Shown: positions 1 to 7,204, counted from the stretch's first letter. The stretch: 10,043 nt of DNA from an uncultured Lachnospiraceae bacterium (GCA_902766415.1 CACXDR010000378.1:1-10043), one strand, 5' to 3'. Made by a program: numbers and translations. Notes: generated by a model from the sequence alone, not told the origin.

Positions 1-177
1 AAAACCATCAGGGTTTTGCCGGAGGACGTGCGGAAGCCCGCTGCGGATGCCTGCCGCGCGCCGCAGGAACTTCAAGGCGACGGAGCCCCAGCCGCACGGA
101 GCGACTGCGCGTCTTCCCCGGCTGGGGGCTGCGCAGCGCACGGGCACATTTCTTCGGACGGGACTTTGCGCCGCGGC
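1..177. other. Gene-free left end with inverted repeats
   Basis: I see no supported gene between the GH13 stop and the left edge. An imperfect inverted repeat joins 84-94 and 119-130 (AGCCCCAGCCG against CGGCTGGGGGCT, one bulged base, loop of 24). No T run follows it on the minus strand. At the very edge AAAACC (1-6) and GGTTTT (12-17) form a perfect short hairpin, which could be part of a terminator cut by the edge. A 25-codon minus-strand reading frame starting near 147 lacks a convincing ribosome site and was not called. Confidence 0.4.
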
Positions 178-2223
178 TCAGTCCACCGTCCGGAACACGC
201 CCGCCGAGTCCTTCGGGGCGCGCACGGTCAGGATGCCGTCCTGGACCGCGAAATCCACCGTACCGACGTTGTAGTTGCTCTCGTACGTCAGCATGACCCT
301 GCGCGTGATGTCATAGTCCCGGATCCCGAGAAGCCAGACCGGGATGTCATAGATCCGTTCCTCTTCGCCGGTATAGACAAATACCAGGACCTTTTCGTTC
401 CCGAGCACACGCCCGTAGGCGATAAAGTTCTCCTCCATGATCAGCGGGATCAGGGAGCCGTACCTCAGGGCCTTCGACCTTTTGTGGATCCGGCACATAT
501 ACCGGTGGAACTCCTGCAGCTCATGGTTCTCCCTGCCCCAGGGGTACGTCCTCCGGCTGTCGGGGTCCGTCCACCCGCAGGCGCCGGACTCGTCGCCGTA
601 ATAGATGGTCGGCGCGCCGGGCCAGGTCATCTGTATGACCACCGCCTGCCGCATCAGCTGGGGCTTCACGCCCCGCTCCGCGGCGTCGCTGCCCATAGTC
701 GCGAGCCTTCCCACCGTGTGGTTCGTGCGGGTCAGGAAGCGCGAATGGTCGTGGTTCGAAAGCTCGTTCATGGCGACGAGCAGCGCCGGCGTGGGCATGC
801 GGCTCATCGCGAACGCCATCGCGTCCCAGAACCGCTTCCCGTCGCCCCGGAGAGACATGTCGCTCCGGTCGGAATGCTTTTCCATGCCTGTCAGGAACCA
901 GCTGACCGGCTCCATGAAGGCGTCATAGTTCATGACGCTGTCCCACTCCCGGCCGTTCAGCCAGGAGGAGGGATCCCCGTAATGCTCCGCCAGGATCAGC
1001 GCGTCCGGGTTCACCTGCTTCACAGCCTGCCGGAACTTCGCCCAGAAGCTGTGGTTAAAGTGCGCGGAGTGCCCGAGGTCCGCCGCGACGTCGAGACGCC
1101 ATCCGTCCACACAGTAGGGCTCCTCGAGCCACTTCCGCCCGACGCCGAGGATCGTGTTCACCAGCCGGTCGCTCGCCTCGTAGTTCAGCTTCGGCAGCGT
1201 CTCGTTGGACCACCATCCGTCATAGCTCCCGTTGTTCGGCCAGTCCCAGCTCTCCCTGCGGGAGAACTCGAAATAGCTGTGGTACGGGCTGTCCATGGAT
1301 TCGTAGGCGCCCGGCGCGTAGCCGCCGCAGGCCCTGTAGATCCCTTCGCGGTCCATCCACTTGTTGAAGGATCCGCAGTGATTGAATACGCCGTCCAAGA
1401 GGATGCGGAGCCCCAGGTTGTGCGCCTCCTGCACAAAGGATGCGAAGAAGCGGTCGCTCGCCTCGAGGTTCGCCTTGTCCGCCGTCCGGAGGATGTACTT
1501 CGTCGCGTGCTCGTTCGTCTGCTCGCCCTGCGGCACCGTCTCCCCGCCGTCCTTCACGATCTTCCCGAGGTGCGGGTCGATATGGTCGTAGTCCTGCGTG
1601 TCGTATTTGTGGTTCGAGGGCGACACGAAGAGCGGGTTAAAGTAGATGACCTCTACGCCGAGGTCCCTTAAGTACCTTAGCTTCTTTCGGACGCCCTCCA
1701 GGTCCCCGCCGTAAAAGTATCCGACGTCAAAGGTGGAGGGGTTCTCGTTCCAGTCCTCGATATAGCGGACCGGGAGGCCTATATAGATGTATTCGTCATC
1801 GACCACGTTGTTTGAGTCATCCCCGCGGCAGAAGCGGTCCACGAAGATCTGGTACATGACCGCGCCCTTCGCCCACGCGGGCGTATGGAAGCCCGGGATC
1901 ACCCGGAAGGGGCACGGCGGGCGCGTTCCGTCCGCCAGCCCGAGCCTGTCGTAATAACAGGTCTTCCCTCCTCCGTTCACGCGGAAGATCCAGCTGACCG
2001 GCTCAAGTCCCGCCTCGAACATGATCTCGTAGTAGCGGAAATAGCGGTCCGTCCCCGTCTCCAGCATGGGCACGCCGGTCTCATCGTCCGTGTTGACGAA
2101 CTCGACCGCCACTCTGTCCTCCCTTGCGGTACGGAAACGGACCCGCACCATCTGGCCCGGATCCGGCTCTGCAGGAATGCAGAAATTTTCGGTTGTGTCG
2201 CTGAAAAAAGCTTCCGTCTTCAT
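178..2223 (-). CDS. GH13 alpha-amylase-family glycoside hydrolase (neopullulanase/cyclomaltodextrinase-like)
   Basis: This 681-residue enzyme is predicted to cleave alpha-glucosidic bonds of maltodextrins, cyclodextrins or pullulan fragments. No signal peptide is visible, so it should act in the cytoplasm on imported oligosaccharides. Residues 1 to about 115 form a beta-rich N-terminal domain of CBM34 type. The catalytic barrel begins at AVMYQIFVDRF (121-131). The conserved regions are DGVFNH (277-282), GWRLD with nucleophile D378, LAEH with acid/base E413, and SNHDHSR with stabilising D492. NHKYDTQDY (204-212) and YYGDE (541-545) fit the same group. A beta domain (about 590-680) ends the protein. 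An insertion of about 32 residues (221-252) lies before the third barrel strand. The ATG at 2223 is the first in-frame start after a stop, but its Shine-Dalgarno is weak. It lies 54 nt after ftsH on the same strand. The exact substrate cannot be read from sequence. Confidence 0.93.
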   Translation of the reverse strand: MKTEAFFSDTTENFCIPAEPDPGQMVRVRFRTAREDRVAVEFVNTDDETGVPMLETGTDRYFRYYEIMFEAGLEPVSWIFRVNGGGKTCYYDRLGLADGTRPPCPFRVIPGFHTPAWAKGAVMYQIFVDRFCRGDDSNNVVDDEYIYIGLPVRYIEDWNENPSTFDVGYFYGGDLEGVRKKLRYLRDLGVEVIYFNPLFVSPSNHKYDTQDYDHIDPHLGKIVKDGGETVPQGEQTNEHATKYILRTADKANLEASDRFFASFVQEAHNLGLRILLDGVFNHCGSFNKWMDREGIYRACGGYAPGAYESMDSPYHSYFEFSRRESWDWPNNGSYDGWWSNETLPKLNYEASDRLVNTILGVGRKWLEEPYCVDGWRLDVAADLGHSAHFNHSFWAKFRQAVKQVNPDALILAEHYGDPSSWLNGREWDSVMNYDAFMEPVSWFLTGMEKHSDRSDMSLRGDGKRFWDAMAFAMSRMPTPALLVAMNELSNHDHSRFLTRTNHTVGRLATMGSDAAERGVKPQLMRQAVVIQMTWPGAPTIYYGDESGACGWTDPDSRRTYPWGRENHELQEFHRYMCRIHKRSKALRYGSLIPLIMEENFIAYGRVLGNEKVLVFVYTGEEERIYDIPVWLLGIRDYDITRRVMLTYESNYNVGTVDFAVQDGILTVRAPKDSAGVFRTVD

Positions 2224-2277
2224 GAGTCAAACTGTCCCGGATTGTTTTGGGTCTGCTTCAGGGCAGCGCCGCCGCGC

Positions 2278-4113
2278 TTATTCCGCCTGCGTCTCCCCCT
2301 GCGCGCCGAAAAGCGCCTCGAACTCCGCCTGCGTGATCTTTTCCTTCTCGAGGAGGAGCGCAGCGCAGCTGTCGAGCACGCCGCGGTTCTTAAGGATGAT
2401 GTCCTTCGCTGCAGCATAGCACTCGTCGATGATACGCTTGATCTCCTCATCGATGATGGTGGCCATATGCTCGCCGTAGGACTTGGTCTGGCCGAAATCG
2501 CGGCCGATAAAGATCTCGTCGCCCTCGTTCCCGTAGTTCACGAGGCCGACCCTGTCGCTCATGCCGTACTGCATGACCATGGCCTTCGCGATGGCGGTCG
2601 CCTGCTTGATGTCCTGGCTCGCGCCGGTGGTCACGTCGCCGAAGATCAGCTCCTCCGCGATGCGCCCGCCGAGGGACACCTGGATATGCTGCAGCATGCG
2701 GCCCTTCGTGTTGAAAAGCTCGTCCTCGCCCGGAAGCGGCATGGTATAGCCAGCCGCGCCGATGCCGGTCGGGATGATGGAGACCGTATGGACCGGTCCC
2801 ATATCGGGCAGCACATGGAACAGGATCGCGTGTCCCGCCTCATGGTATGCCGTGATCCGCTTCTCCTTCTCGGAGATGACGCGGCTCTTCTTCTCCTCGC
2901 CGATCCCGACCTTCACGAATGCCTGGTCGATATCCTTCTGCGAGATGTATTTCCTCCCGTTCTTCGCGGTCAGGATGGCCGCCTCGTTCAGAAGGTTCTC
3001 GAGGTCCGCGCCGGTGAAGCCGGCAGTCGTGCGCGCGATGCGGCCAAGGTCGACATCGTCCCCGACCGGCTTGTTCCTCGCGTGGACGCGGAGGATCTCC
3101 TCCCTGCCCCGCACGTCGGGCCTGCCGACCGCAAGCTTCCGGTCAAAGCGTCCCGGGCGCAGGATCGCCGGGTCAAGGATGTCCGGGCGGTTCGTCGCCG
3201 CGAGGACGATGATCCCCTCGTTCACGCCGAAGCCGTCCATCTCGACCAGCATCTGGTTCAGGGTCTGCTCGCGCTCGTGATGGCCGCCGCCGAGGCCCGA
3301 GCCCCTGCGGCGCGCGACGGCGTCGATCTCGTCGATAAAAACGATGCACGGGGCGAATTTCTTCGCCTCGTCAAACAGGTCGCGGACGCGGGAAGCGCCG
3401 ACGCCGACGAACATTTCAACGAAGTCGGAGCCGGAAATGGAGAAGAACGGCACGCCGGCCTCGCCGGCGACAGCCTTCGCGAGCAGCGTCTTGCCCGTTC
3501 CGGGCGGTCCCACGAGGATGATGCCCTTCGGGATACGCGCGCCGACGTCCGTGTACTTCTTCGGGTCCTTCAGGAAATCGACGACCTGCTCGAGGTCCTC
3601 CTTCTCCTCCGCAAGGCCCGCGACCGAGGAGAAGTTCTCCTTGTTGTCCCGGGTCATGCGGGCGCGGCTCTTGCCGAAATTCATCATTTTGGCGTTCGAG
3701 CCCCCGCCGCGGTTCTGCAGGATGTAGAAGAGGGCGACGGAGCCGCCCACCGCGATCAGCATGGGCAGGATGTACGCGGCCCACTCGTTCGTCTCGGGCA
3801 CGTTCTCAAGGACATAGTCCACGCGCTTCGCGTCCAGCTCCTCCTGGAGCCGGTTCACGTCGGACACATAATAATGCTCTTTCGACTGCTGCCCCGCGCC
3901 GTCCTTATAGACAAGGAACGCCTCGCCGGTCGGCGTCTCGCGGTTCTGGCGGATGACCACCTGCGTGACGTCCCCCGCGGTGACCAGCGTGTCGAACTCC
4001 GCCTTGCTCAGGCGGCGCTCCATCACGCCGGTGCCGAGGTTCAGCATCAGCCAGATGATGACCATCAGGATCATCATGAAACTCAGGTTGCGGAAAGGAT
4101 TCTCTCTTCTCAA
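2278..4113 (-). CDS. ftsH: FtsH, membrane-bound ATP-dependent zinc metalloprotease
   Basis: FtsH forms a membrane hexamer that unfolds and degrades misassembled membrane proteins and some short-lived regulators. The 611-residue product has an N-terminal membrane segment (about 11-28), an extracytoplasmic domain (about 30-108) and a second membrane segment (about 112-132). The AAA+ module carries Walker A GPPGTGKT (202-209), Walker B IVFIDEID (257-264) and the second region of homology ending in RPGRFDR (319-325). The protease has HEAGH (424-428), with D501 after TTGASQ as the likely third zinc ligand. The start is a TTG (4113-4111), 6 nt after the hpt stop and with only a weak purine-rich Shine-Dalgarno inside the hpt end, so translation is probably coupled to hpt. 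The next ATG (residue 13) would cut into the first membrane segment. The C-terminus is short but complete. Confidence 0.97.
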   Translation of the reverse strand: MRRENPFRNLSFMMILMVIIWLMLNLGTGVMERRLSKAEFDTLVTAGDVTQVVIRQNRETPTGEAFLVYKDGAGQQSKEHYYVSDVNRLQEELDAKRVDYVLENVPETNEWAAYILPMLIAVGGSVALFYILQNRGGGSNAKMMNFGKSRARMTRDNKENFSSVAGLAEEKEDLEQVVDFLKDPKKYTDVGARIPKGIILVGPPGTGKTLLAKAVAGEAGVPFFSISGSDFVEMFVGVGASRVRDLFDEAKKFAPCIVFIDEIDAVARRRGSGLGGGHHEREQTLNQMLVEMDGFGVNEGIIVLAATNRPDILDPAILRPGRFDRKLAVGRPDVRGREEILRVHARNKPVGDDVDLGRIARTTAGFTGADLENLLNEAAILTAKNGRKYISQKDIDQAFVKVGIGEEKKSRVISEKEKRITAYHEAGHAILFHVLPDMGPVHTVSIIPTGIGAAGYTMPLPGEDELFNTKGRMLQHIQVSLGGRIAEELIFGDVTTGASQDIKQATAIAKAMVMQYGMSDRVGLVNYGNEGDEIFIGRDFGQTKSYGEHMATIIDEEIKRIIDECYAAAKDIILKNRGVLDSCAALLLEKEKITQAEFEALFGAQGETQAE

Positions 4114-4119
4114 TTCAGG

Positions 4120-4659
4120 TTACTCACTCTCTTCGTCGAACTCGACGACTCCGATATACGGGAGGTTGCGGTATCTCTGGTCATAGTCCAGCCCGTAGCC
4201 CACGACGAACTCGTCCGGAATGGTAAAGCAGGTGTAGTCCACATGGACCTGCTTCTTCACGCGGCGCTCCGGCTTGTCGAGGAGCGTGCACAGGCGGATG
4301 TCGATCGGGCCCCGTTTTTTAAGGATCTCCATAAGGTACGCGAGCGTGCGGCCCGTGTCGATGATGTCCTCGACGATCAGGACGTGCTTCCCCTCCAGCG
4401 ATTCGTCCAGGTCCTTCACGATCCGGACGACGCCGCTCGAGGTCGTCCCGCCGCCGTAGCTTGAAACACTCATAAAGTCGAAGGAGACCGGCATGGTAAG
4501 GCGCTTTGCCAGCTCGCACATGAACATGGCGCCCCCCTTCAGGATGCAGATCAGATGCAGCGGCGTACTGCCGTAATACGCGTTGATCTCCTCCGCGACC
4601 TCCGTGATCCTCCTGTTGACTTCCTCTTCGTTCAGCATGATGCGGACATGTTCAGCCAT
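4120..4659 (-). CDS. hpt: Hypoxanthine phosphoribosyltransferase
   Basis: This enzyme salvages purines by joining hypoxanthine or guanine to PRPP, giving IMP or GMP. It is cytoplasmic. I start it at ATG 4659, where AAAGGAG (4672-4666) lies 6 nt upstream; this gives 179 residues, the usual family size. The in-frame ATG at 4686 would add nine residues and has weaker support. Visible motifs are the PPi loop LKGG (40-43), the flexible loop SSYGG (66-70), the PRPP-binding signature LIVEDIIDTGRTL (94-106) and the purine-site region FVVGYGLDYDQRYRNLPYIG (151-170). The start overlaps the tilS stop by 8 nt, and ftsH begins 6 nt after the TAA. The tilS-hpt-ftsH order is conserved in Firmicutes. Confidence 0.97.
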   Translation of the reverse strand: MAEHVRIMLNEEEVNRRITEVAEEINAYYGSTPLHLICILKGGAMFMCELAKRLTMPVSFDFMSVSSYGGGTTSSGVVRIVKDLDESLEGKHVLIVEDIIDTGRTLAYLMEILKKRGPIDIRLCTLLDKPERRVKKQVHVDYTCFTIPDEFVVGYGLDYDQRYRNLPYIGVVEFDEESE

Positions 4660-6076
4660 TTTCTGCTCCTTTATATCGTACTTCAAATACCCTCCGCGTG
4701 CCGCCGTCCACCCGGCAGCTCGCGCCCATCCGGTATCCGACGACCCAGAGGACGTTCGACCCTATCGCAAGTAGCGGCACGCTGTCGCGGCCGGCCGCGG
4801 GGATCTTTTCGTCGATCATGAGCGATTTTACGGTCTTCCTGCCTCCGGAGGGGAGGGCGATGTAGTCGCCTGTCCTGCGGGGCCGGATCTCCATAATATC
4901 GTCGATCTTGTCGTAATCAAACCATTTTACATCTTCGCCGGACGGGATGTCCATGCTCTTGTCATAGTCGAATACGCTGAAGCTGAAATTCTTTCGGTAA
5001 AACTCGTTCATTTCCGCGGTAGGCTCCCCGTCAGGGGTCTTTGCGGCGGAGGACGCGTGGTCCTCCGGGAAACCCTTCTTCCCGATCCACAGCATGTCGT
5101 AGGTGCGGACAGCGGTGAGCTCGTACGGCAGGTCCGTCCGTTTCCCGGTGCCTGCGCCGGCAAGCTTTAAGACGTCCTCGATATGGCGCGCGGTAATGTT
5201 CCGCATGCTCCTCGTCACGGTCCCGATCATGAGCCGCACCATGTAGGTCCGGATGACCGGCTCCTCCTTAAGAAGGTCCCGCACTGCGACGCCGGCGCTC
5301 TCCTCGTCCCGGACCGCCACGCGGTCAAGCACGGCCTGCGCCTGCTTTACGAGATAGGCGTCCGCCTCCCCGATGAGCCTCCCGGCGCGGGTGATGTTGT
5401 CGACTGCGCCGCGGTTCACGCCCTCTACCAGCCTCGGAAGGATGTCATGGCGGATCCGGTTCCTCGTGTAGCCGTCCTCAAGGTTCGTGGAGTCCGTGCA
5501 CCACTCCGTCTCCTCCTTCAGGAGGTACGCCTCGATGTCCGCGCGGGACACGCAGAGGAGCGGACGGATGATGCGGCCCCGGACCGGCTGCATGCCGGCC
5601 ACGCCCTTCAGCCCGCTTCCGCGGGAAAGCTGCATGAGGATGGTCTCCGCATTGTCCTCCTTGTTGTGGGCGACGGCGATCTTTACCTGCCTCTGGGTGT
5701 CCGCCTCCCGCTCCCAGGCCTGGGCCTCCTCCTCAAAGACGGAATAGCGGAGGTGCCTTCCGGCCTCCTCCACGGACATGTGGTGCTTCTTCGCGAACTG
5801 CTCCGCCTGCACCGCGACGACCCGGCACGGGACGCGGTATTTCCGGCACACCGCTTCCACGAAGCGCGCGTCCCGGTCCGCCTCCTCCCCGCGGATCCCG
5901 TGGTGAACGTGGACGACGCGGTACTTCGCCCGGAGAATACCGCCGAGCTTCACAAGCACATGCAGAAGTGCCATCGAGTCCGCGCCGCCGCTTACGCCGA
6001 TGAGGACCCTGTCCTCCCGGCCGATCATATGATACCGGGAGATCATGTTTCTCACTTCATTCTGTACCTGCAGCAT
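4652..6076 (-). CDS. tilS: tRNA(Ile)-lysidine synthetase TilS
   Basis: TilS uses ATP and lysine to convert C34 of the CAU-anticodon tRNA-Ile to lysidine, which changes decoding from AUG to AUA and charging from Met to Ile. It is cytoplasmic and essential in nearly all bacteria. The 474-residue product has the N-type ATP pyrophosphatase P-loop SGGADS at 29-34, the HHGIRGEEAD motif (58-67), HNKEDNAET (137-145), and RNRIRH (205-210). A middle TilS domain follows, then the C-terminal tRNA-binding domain (about 393-468, beginning EIRPRRTGDYI). This is the long two-domain form typical of Firmicutes. ATG 6076 has GGAGAA 4-5 nt upstream. Its TGA overlaps the start of hpt by 8 nt, so the two are probably cotranslated. 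SpoIIE, which often precedes tilS in Clostridia, is absent. Confidence 0.97.
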   Translation of the reverse strand: MLQVQNEVRNMISRYHMIGREDRVLIGVSGGADSMALLHVLVKLGGILRAKYRVVHVHHGIRGEEADRDARFVEAVCRKYRVPCRVVAVQAEQFAKKHHMSVEEAGRHLRYSVFEEEAQAWEREADTQRQVKIAVAHNKEDNAETILMQLSRGSGLKGVAGMQPVRGRIIRPLLCVSRADIEAYLLKEETEWCTDSTNLEDGYTRNRIRHDILPRLVEGVNRGAVDNITRAGRLIGEADAYLVKQAQAVLDRVAVRDEESAGVAVRDLLKEEPVIRTYMVRLMIGTVTRSMRNITARHIEDVLKLAGAGTGKRTDLPYELTAVRTYDMLWIGKKGFPEDHASSAAKTPDGEPTAEMNEFYRKNFSFSVFDYDKSMDIPSGEDVKWFDYDKIDDIMEIRPRRTGDYIALPSGGRKTVKSLMIDEKIPAAGRDSVPLLAIGSNVLWVVGYRMGASCRVDGGTRRVFEVRYKGAENG

Positions 6077-6094
6077 AGCTTCTCCGTTTCAGTG

Positions 6095-6131
6095 AAAAGA
6101 CCTCCGCCCGTGATCCAGTGGCCGGAGGTCC
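6095..6131 (-). terminator. Hairpin with short T run between divIC and tilS
   Basis: On the minus strand GACCTCCGGCC (6130-6120) pairs with GGGCGGAGGTC (6109-6099) in 10 of 11 positions, with one G-G mismatch and a 10-nt loop. TTTT (6098-6095) follows. It starts 16 nt after the divIC stop. It looks like an intrinsic terminator with a short U tract. Because I see no promoter between it and tilS, it may act as a partial terminator that lowers expression of tilS-hpt-ftsH, not as a full stop. Confidence 0.65.
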
Positions 6132-6146
6132 CTAGGTATACATCTT

Positions 6147-6464
6147 TTACTGTTCCGGCTTCAGAAGGATCTCATCCGGATTGACCAGACCAAGCTTTTC
6201 CTTTGCGGTTTTTTCGATATACTCCTTGGTCTGGATATAGATTCGGTACTGCTTCAGGGCGTCGGAGCGCTCCTCCTCCGCAGCGACCTGCTCGGTGAGG
6301 ACTTCCTCCTTCTGCTGGTAATACGCTTCCTTCTTTTTTAAGGAACCGACCTTGAAGTTCACCGCGATCGCCATAAAGCACACGACAACTGTGACCGTGA
6401 TGATCGCAATGCGGTTCTCAGCGCGGTCTGCGGATCTTCGTCTTGTTTCATGACGGTTGTTCAA
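6147..6464 (-). CDS. divIC: DivIC/FtsB-family septum formation initiator
   Basis: DivIC is a bitopic membrane protein of the divisome. It pairs with FtsL and, in the family, supports DivIB and activation of septal peptidoglycan synthesis. I place the start at TTG 6464-6462 (105 residues). AAGGAGG (6479-6473) lies 8 nt upstream, and the in-frame ATG at 6509 falls inside the promoter, upstream of the predicted transcript. The N-terminal residues 1-18 are basic and cytoplasmic (HETRRRSADRAENR). One membrane segment spans about 19-37. A charged coiled coil (about 40-75) faces outside, and the family C-terminal block KEYIEKTAKEKLGLVNPDE ends near 98. The gene has its own promoter and a following hairpin, so it may be largely monocistronic. 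In spore formers yabP and yabQ precede it and spoIIE often follows; neither is present here. Confidence 0.92.
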   Translation of the reverse strand: MNNRHETRRRSADRAENRIAIITVTVVVCFMAIAVNFKVGSLKKKEAYYQQKEEVLTEQVAAEEERSDALKQYRIYIQTKEYIEKTAKEKLGLVNPDEILLKPEQ

Positions 6465-6497
6465 GCTGTCCCCCTCCTTATGCCGATAGATACTATA

Positions 6498-6526
6498 ATC
6501 ATACGGCATTCCGGATGGTTTTTCAA
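6498..6526 (-). promoter_or_regulatory. Predicted sigma-A promoter of divIC
   Basis: On the minus strand TTGAAA (6526-6521) and TATGAT (6503-6498) are separated by exactly 17 bp, five of six matches to each consensus box. Transcription is predicted to start at the A at 6491, giving a leader of about 27 nt before the TTG start codon. The site lies just after the hup-rqcP terminator, as expected for a new transcription unit. Confidence 0.8.
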
Positions 6527-6536
6527 GAAATTTTAG

Positions 6537-6567
6537 GCAGAAAGAGACGGCCGCTTCCGCGGCCGTC
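6537..6567 (-). terminator. Intrinsic terminator of the hup-rqcP unit
   Basis: Five bases after the rqcP stop, the minus strand forms a perfect 9-bp GC-rich stem, GACGGCCGC and GCGGCCGTC (6567-6559 and 6554-6546), around a stable GGAA tetraloop of the GNRA type. A pyrimidine-rich tract, TCTTTCT, follows. The T tract is interrupted, but the strong stem, its position and the new promoter just downstream make a terminator likely. Confidence 0.8.
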
Positions 6568-6572
6568 CCCGG

Positions 6573-6812
6573 TCATACGTATCTGAAAAGCTCTTTCGCC
6601 TCGTCTTTTTTTGTGGTCTCCTGGATCCCCAGGACCTCCGCCTTCACGGATCTCTGCCCGAAGAGGATCTCGATCACGTCCCCCTCGCGCACCTCATAGG
6701 AGGCCTTGACTGCCTTCCCGTTCACAAGCACGCGGCCCGCGTCGCAGGCTTCGTTCGCGACTGTGCGCCGCTTGATCAGGCGCGAAACCTTCAGAAATTT
6801 ATCGATCCTCAT
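6573..6812 (-). CDS. rqcP: S4-domain RNA-binding protein, RqcP/YabO-like
   Basis: This 79-residue protein is almost entirely an S4 RNA-binding domain. The fold starts [20 protein letters not shown] and continues through the loop [20 protein letters not shown] (about 27-46). In Bacillus subtilis the homologue at this place, YabO/RqcP, binds split 50S subunits with RqcH. There it helps add poly-alanine tails to stalled nascent chains, marking them for degradation. The role here is inferred from size, fold and position. The ATG (6812-6810) overlaps the hup TGA as ATGA. No strong Shine-Dalgarno precedes it, so translation is probably coupled to hup. In related genomes yabP, yabQ and divIC follow; here a terminator and divIC follow directly. 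A related S4 protein such as Hsp15 is the main alternative. Confidence 0.88.
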   Translation of the reverse strand: MRIDKFLKVSRLIKRRTVANEACDAGRVLVNGKAVKASYEVREGDVIEILFGQRSVKAEVLGIQETTKKDEAKELFRYV

Positions 6813-7168
6813 TCAGCGGCTTTCTTTGCGGTCTTCTTTGCAGCCGGCTTCTTCGCGGTCTTCTTCGCTGCGGCCTTCTTCGCCGGCTTCTTCGGAACAT
6901 TCACCGCGTCCTTCAGAGCCTTGCCTGCCTTGAACTTCGGAGCCTTTGCGGCAGCGATCTTCATAGCCTCGCCGGTCCTCGGGTTCCTGCCCTCTCTTGC
7001 CGGTCTCTCGCTGATCTCGAAGGTGCCGAATCCGACGAGCTGGACCTTGTTGCCGGCAACCAGTTCCTTGGTGATGGTATCGGTGACTGCCTTGACTGCT
7101 GCTTCTGCATCCTTCTTGGAAAGCTTGGTCTCTTCAGCGACTGCAGCGACTAACTCTGTCTTGTTCAT
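6809..7168 (-). CDS. hup: HU nucleoid protein with Lys/Ala-rich C-terminal tail
   Basis: HU is a small dimeric protein that binds and bends DNA and compacts the nucleoid. The start is the ATG at 7168, because AGGAGG (7181-7176) lies 7 nt upstream; an upstream in-frame start at 7213 would lack this and begin inside the 5'-UTR hairpin. The product is 119 residues. Residues 1-90 are a complete HU fold: the helical N-terminal half starts [10 protein letters not shown], then come the dimer core VGFGTFEI (45-52) and the DNA-binding arm with tip RNPRTGE (61-67), whose proline intercalates into DNA in the family. Residues 91-119 are an extra tail of KK pairs separated by Ala, Pro and Thr, like histone H1 tails. 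HU of about 90 residues without a tail is usual in Bacillus. The TGA stop overlaps the ATG of the next gene. In Clostridia hup often sits between mazG and the S4 gene, so this position is expected. Confidence 0.97.
   Translation of the reverse strand: MNKTELVAAVAEETKLSKKDAEAAVKAVTDTITKELVAGNKVQLVGFGTFEISERPAREGRNPRTGEAMKIAAAKAPKFKAGKALKDAVNVPKKPAKKAAAKKTAKKPAAKKTAKKAAE
6812..6898 (-). repeat. Degenerate Ala/Lys repeats encoding the HU tail
   Basis: This segment encodes HU residues 91-119. Read on the minus strand it is a run of short imperfect repeats based on AAG AAG followed by GCC/GCG/ACC/CCG codons. The protein units read [22 protein letters not shown] and AAE. The unit TAKK occurs twice and PA(A)KK twice. 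Such low-complexity repeats can change length by slippage or recombination, so tail length may vary between strains. That last point is inference. Confidence 0.85.
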
Positions 7169-7204
7169 GATGAATCCTCCTGATCTACTTGTGTCTGGGT
7201 GATA

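Noticed and set aside
75..147. Minus-strand 25-codon frame after the GH13 gene
   Set aside because: It is short, Ala/Pro-rich, overlaps an inverted repeat and has no good ribosome site.
16..1671. Plus-strand open frame of 551 codons opposite the GH13 gene
   Set aside because: It is a complementary-frame shadow of a well-supported enzyme gene, with no domain and the same biased composition.
1885..4464. Plus-strand open frame of 859 codons opposite ftsH, hpt and the start of the GH13 gene
   Set aside because: It spans three real genes on the other strand and has low-complexity composition rich in Arg, Leu, Val, Asp and His. GC-rich third codon positions deplete stops in the opposite frame, which explains it. 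It shows no recognisable domain.
5183..6184. Plus-strand open frame of 333 codons opposite tilS
   Set aside because: It is the antisense shadow of tilS, with no motif, and it runs through the divIC-tilS hairpin into the end of divIC.
6465..6509. N-terminal extension of DivIC from the ATG at 6509
   Set aside because: The segment overlaps the -10 box, the predicted transcript start and the Shine-Dalgarno, so it should not be translated.
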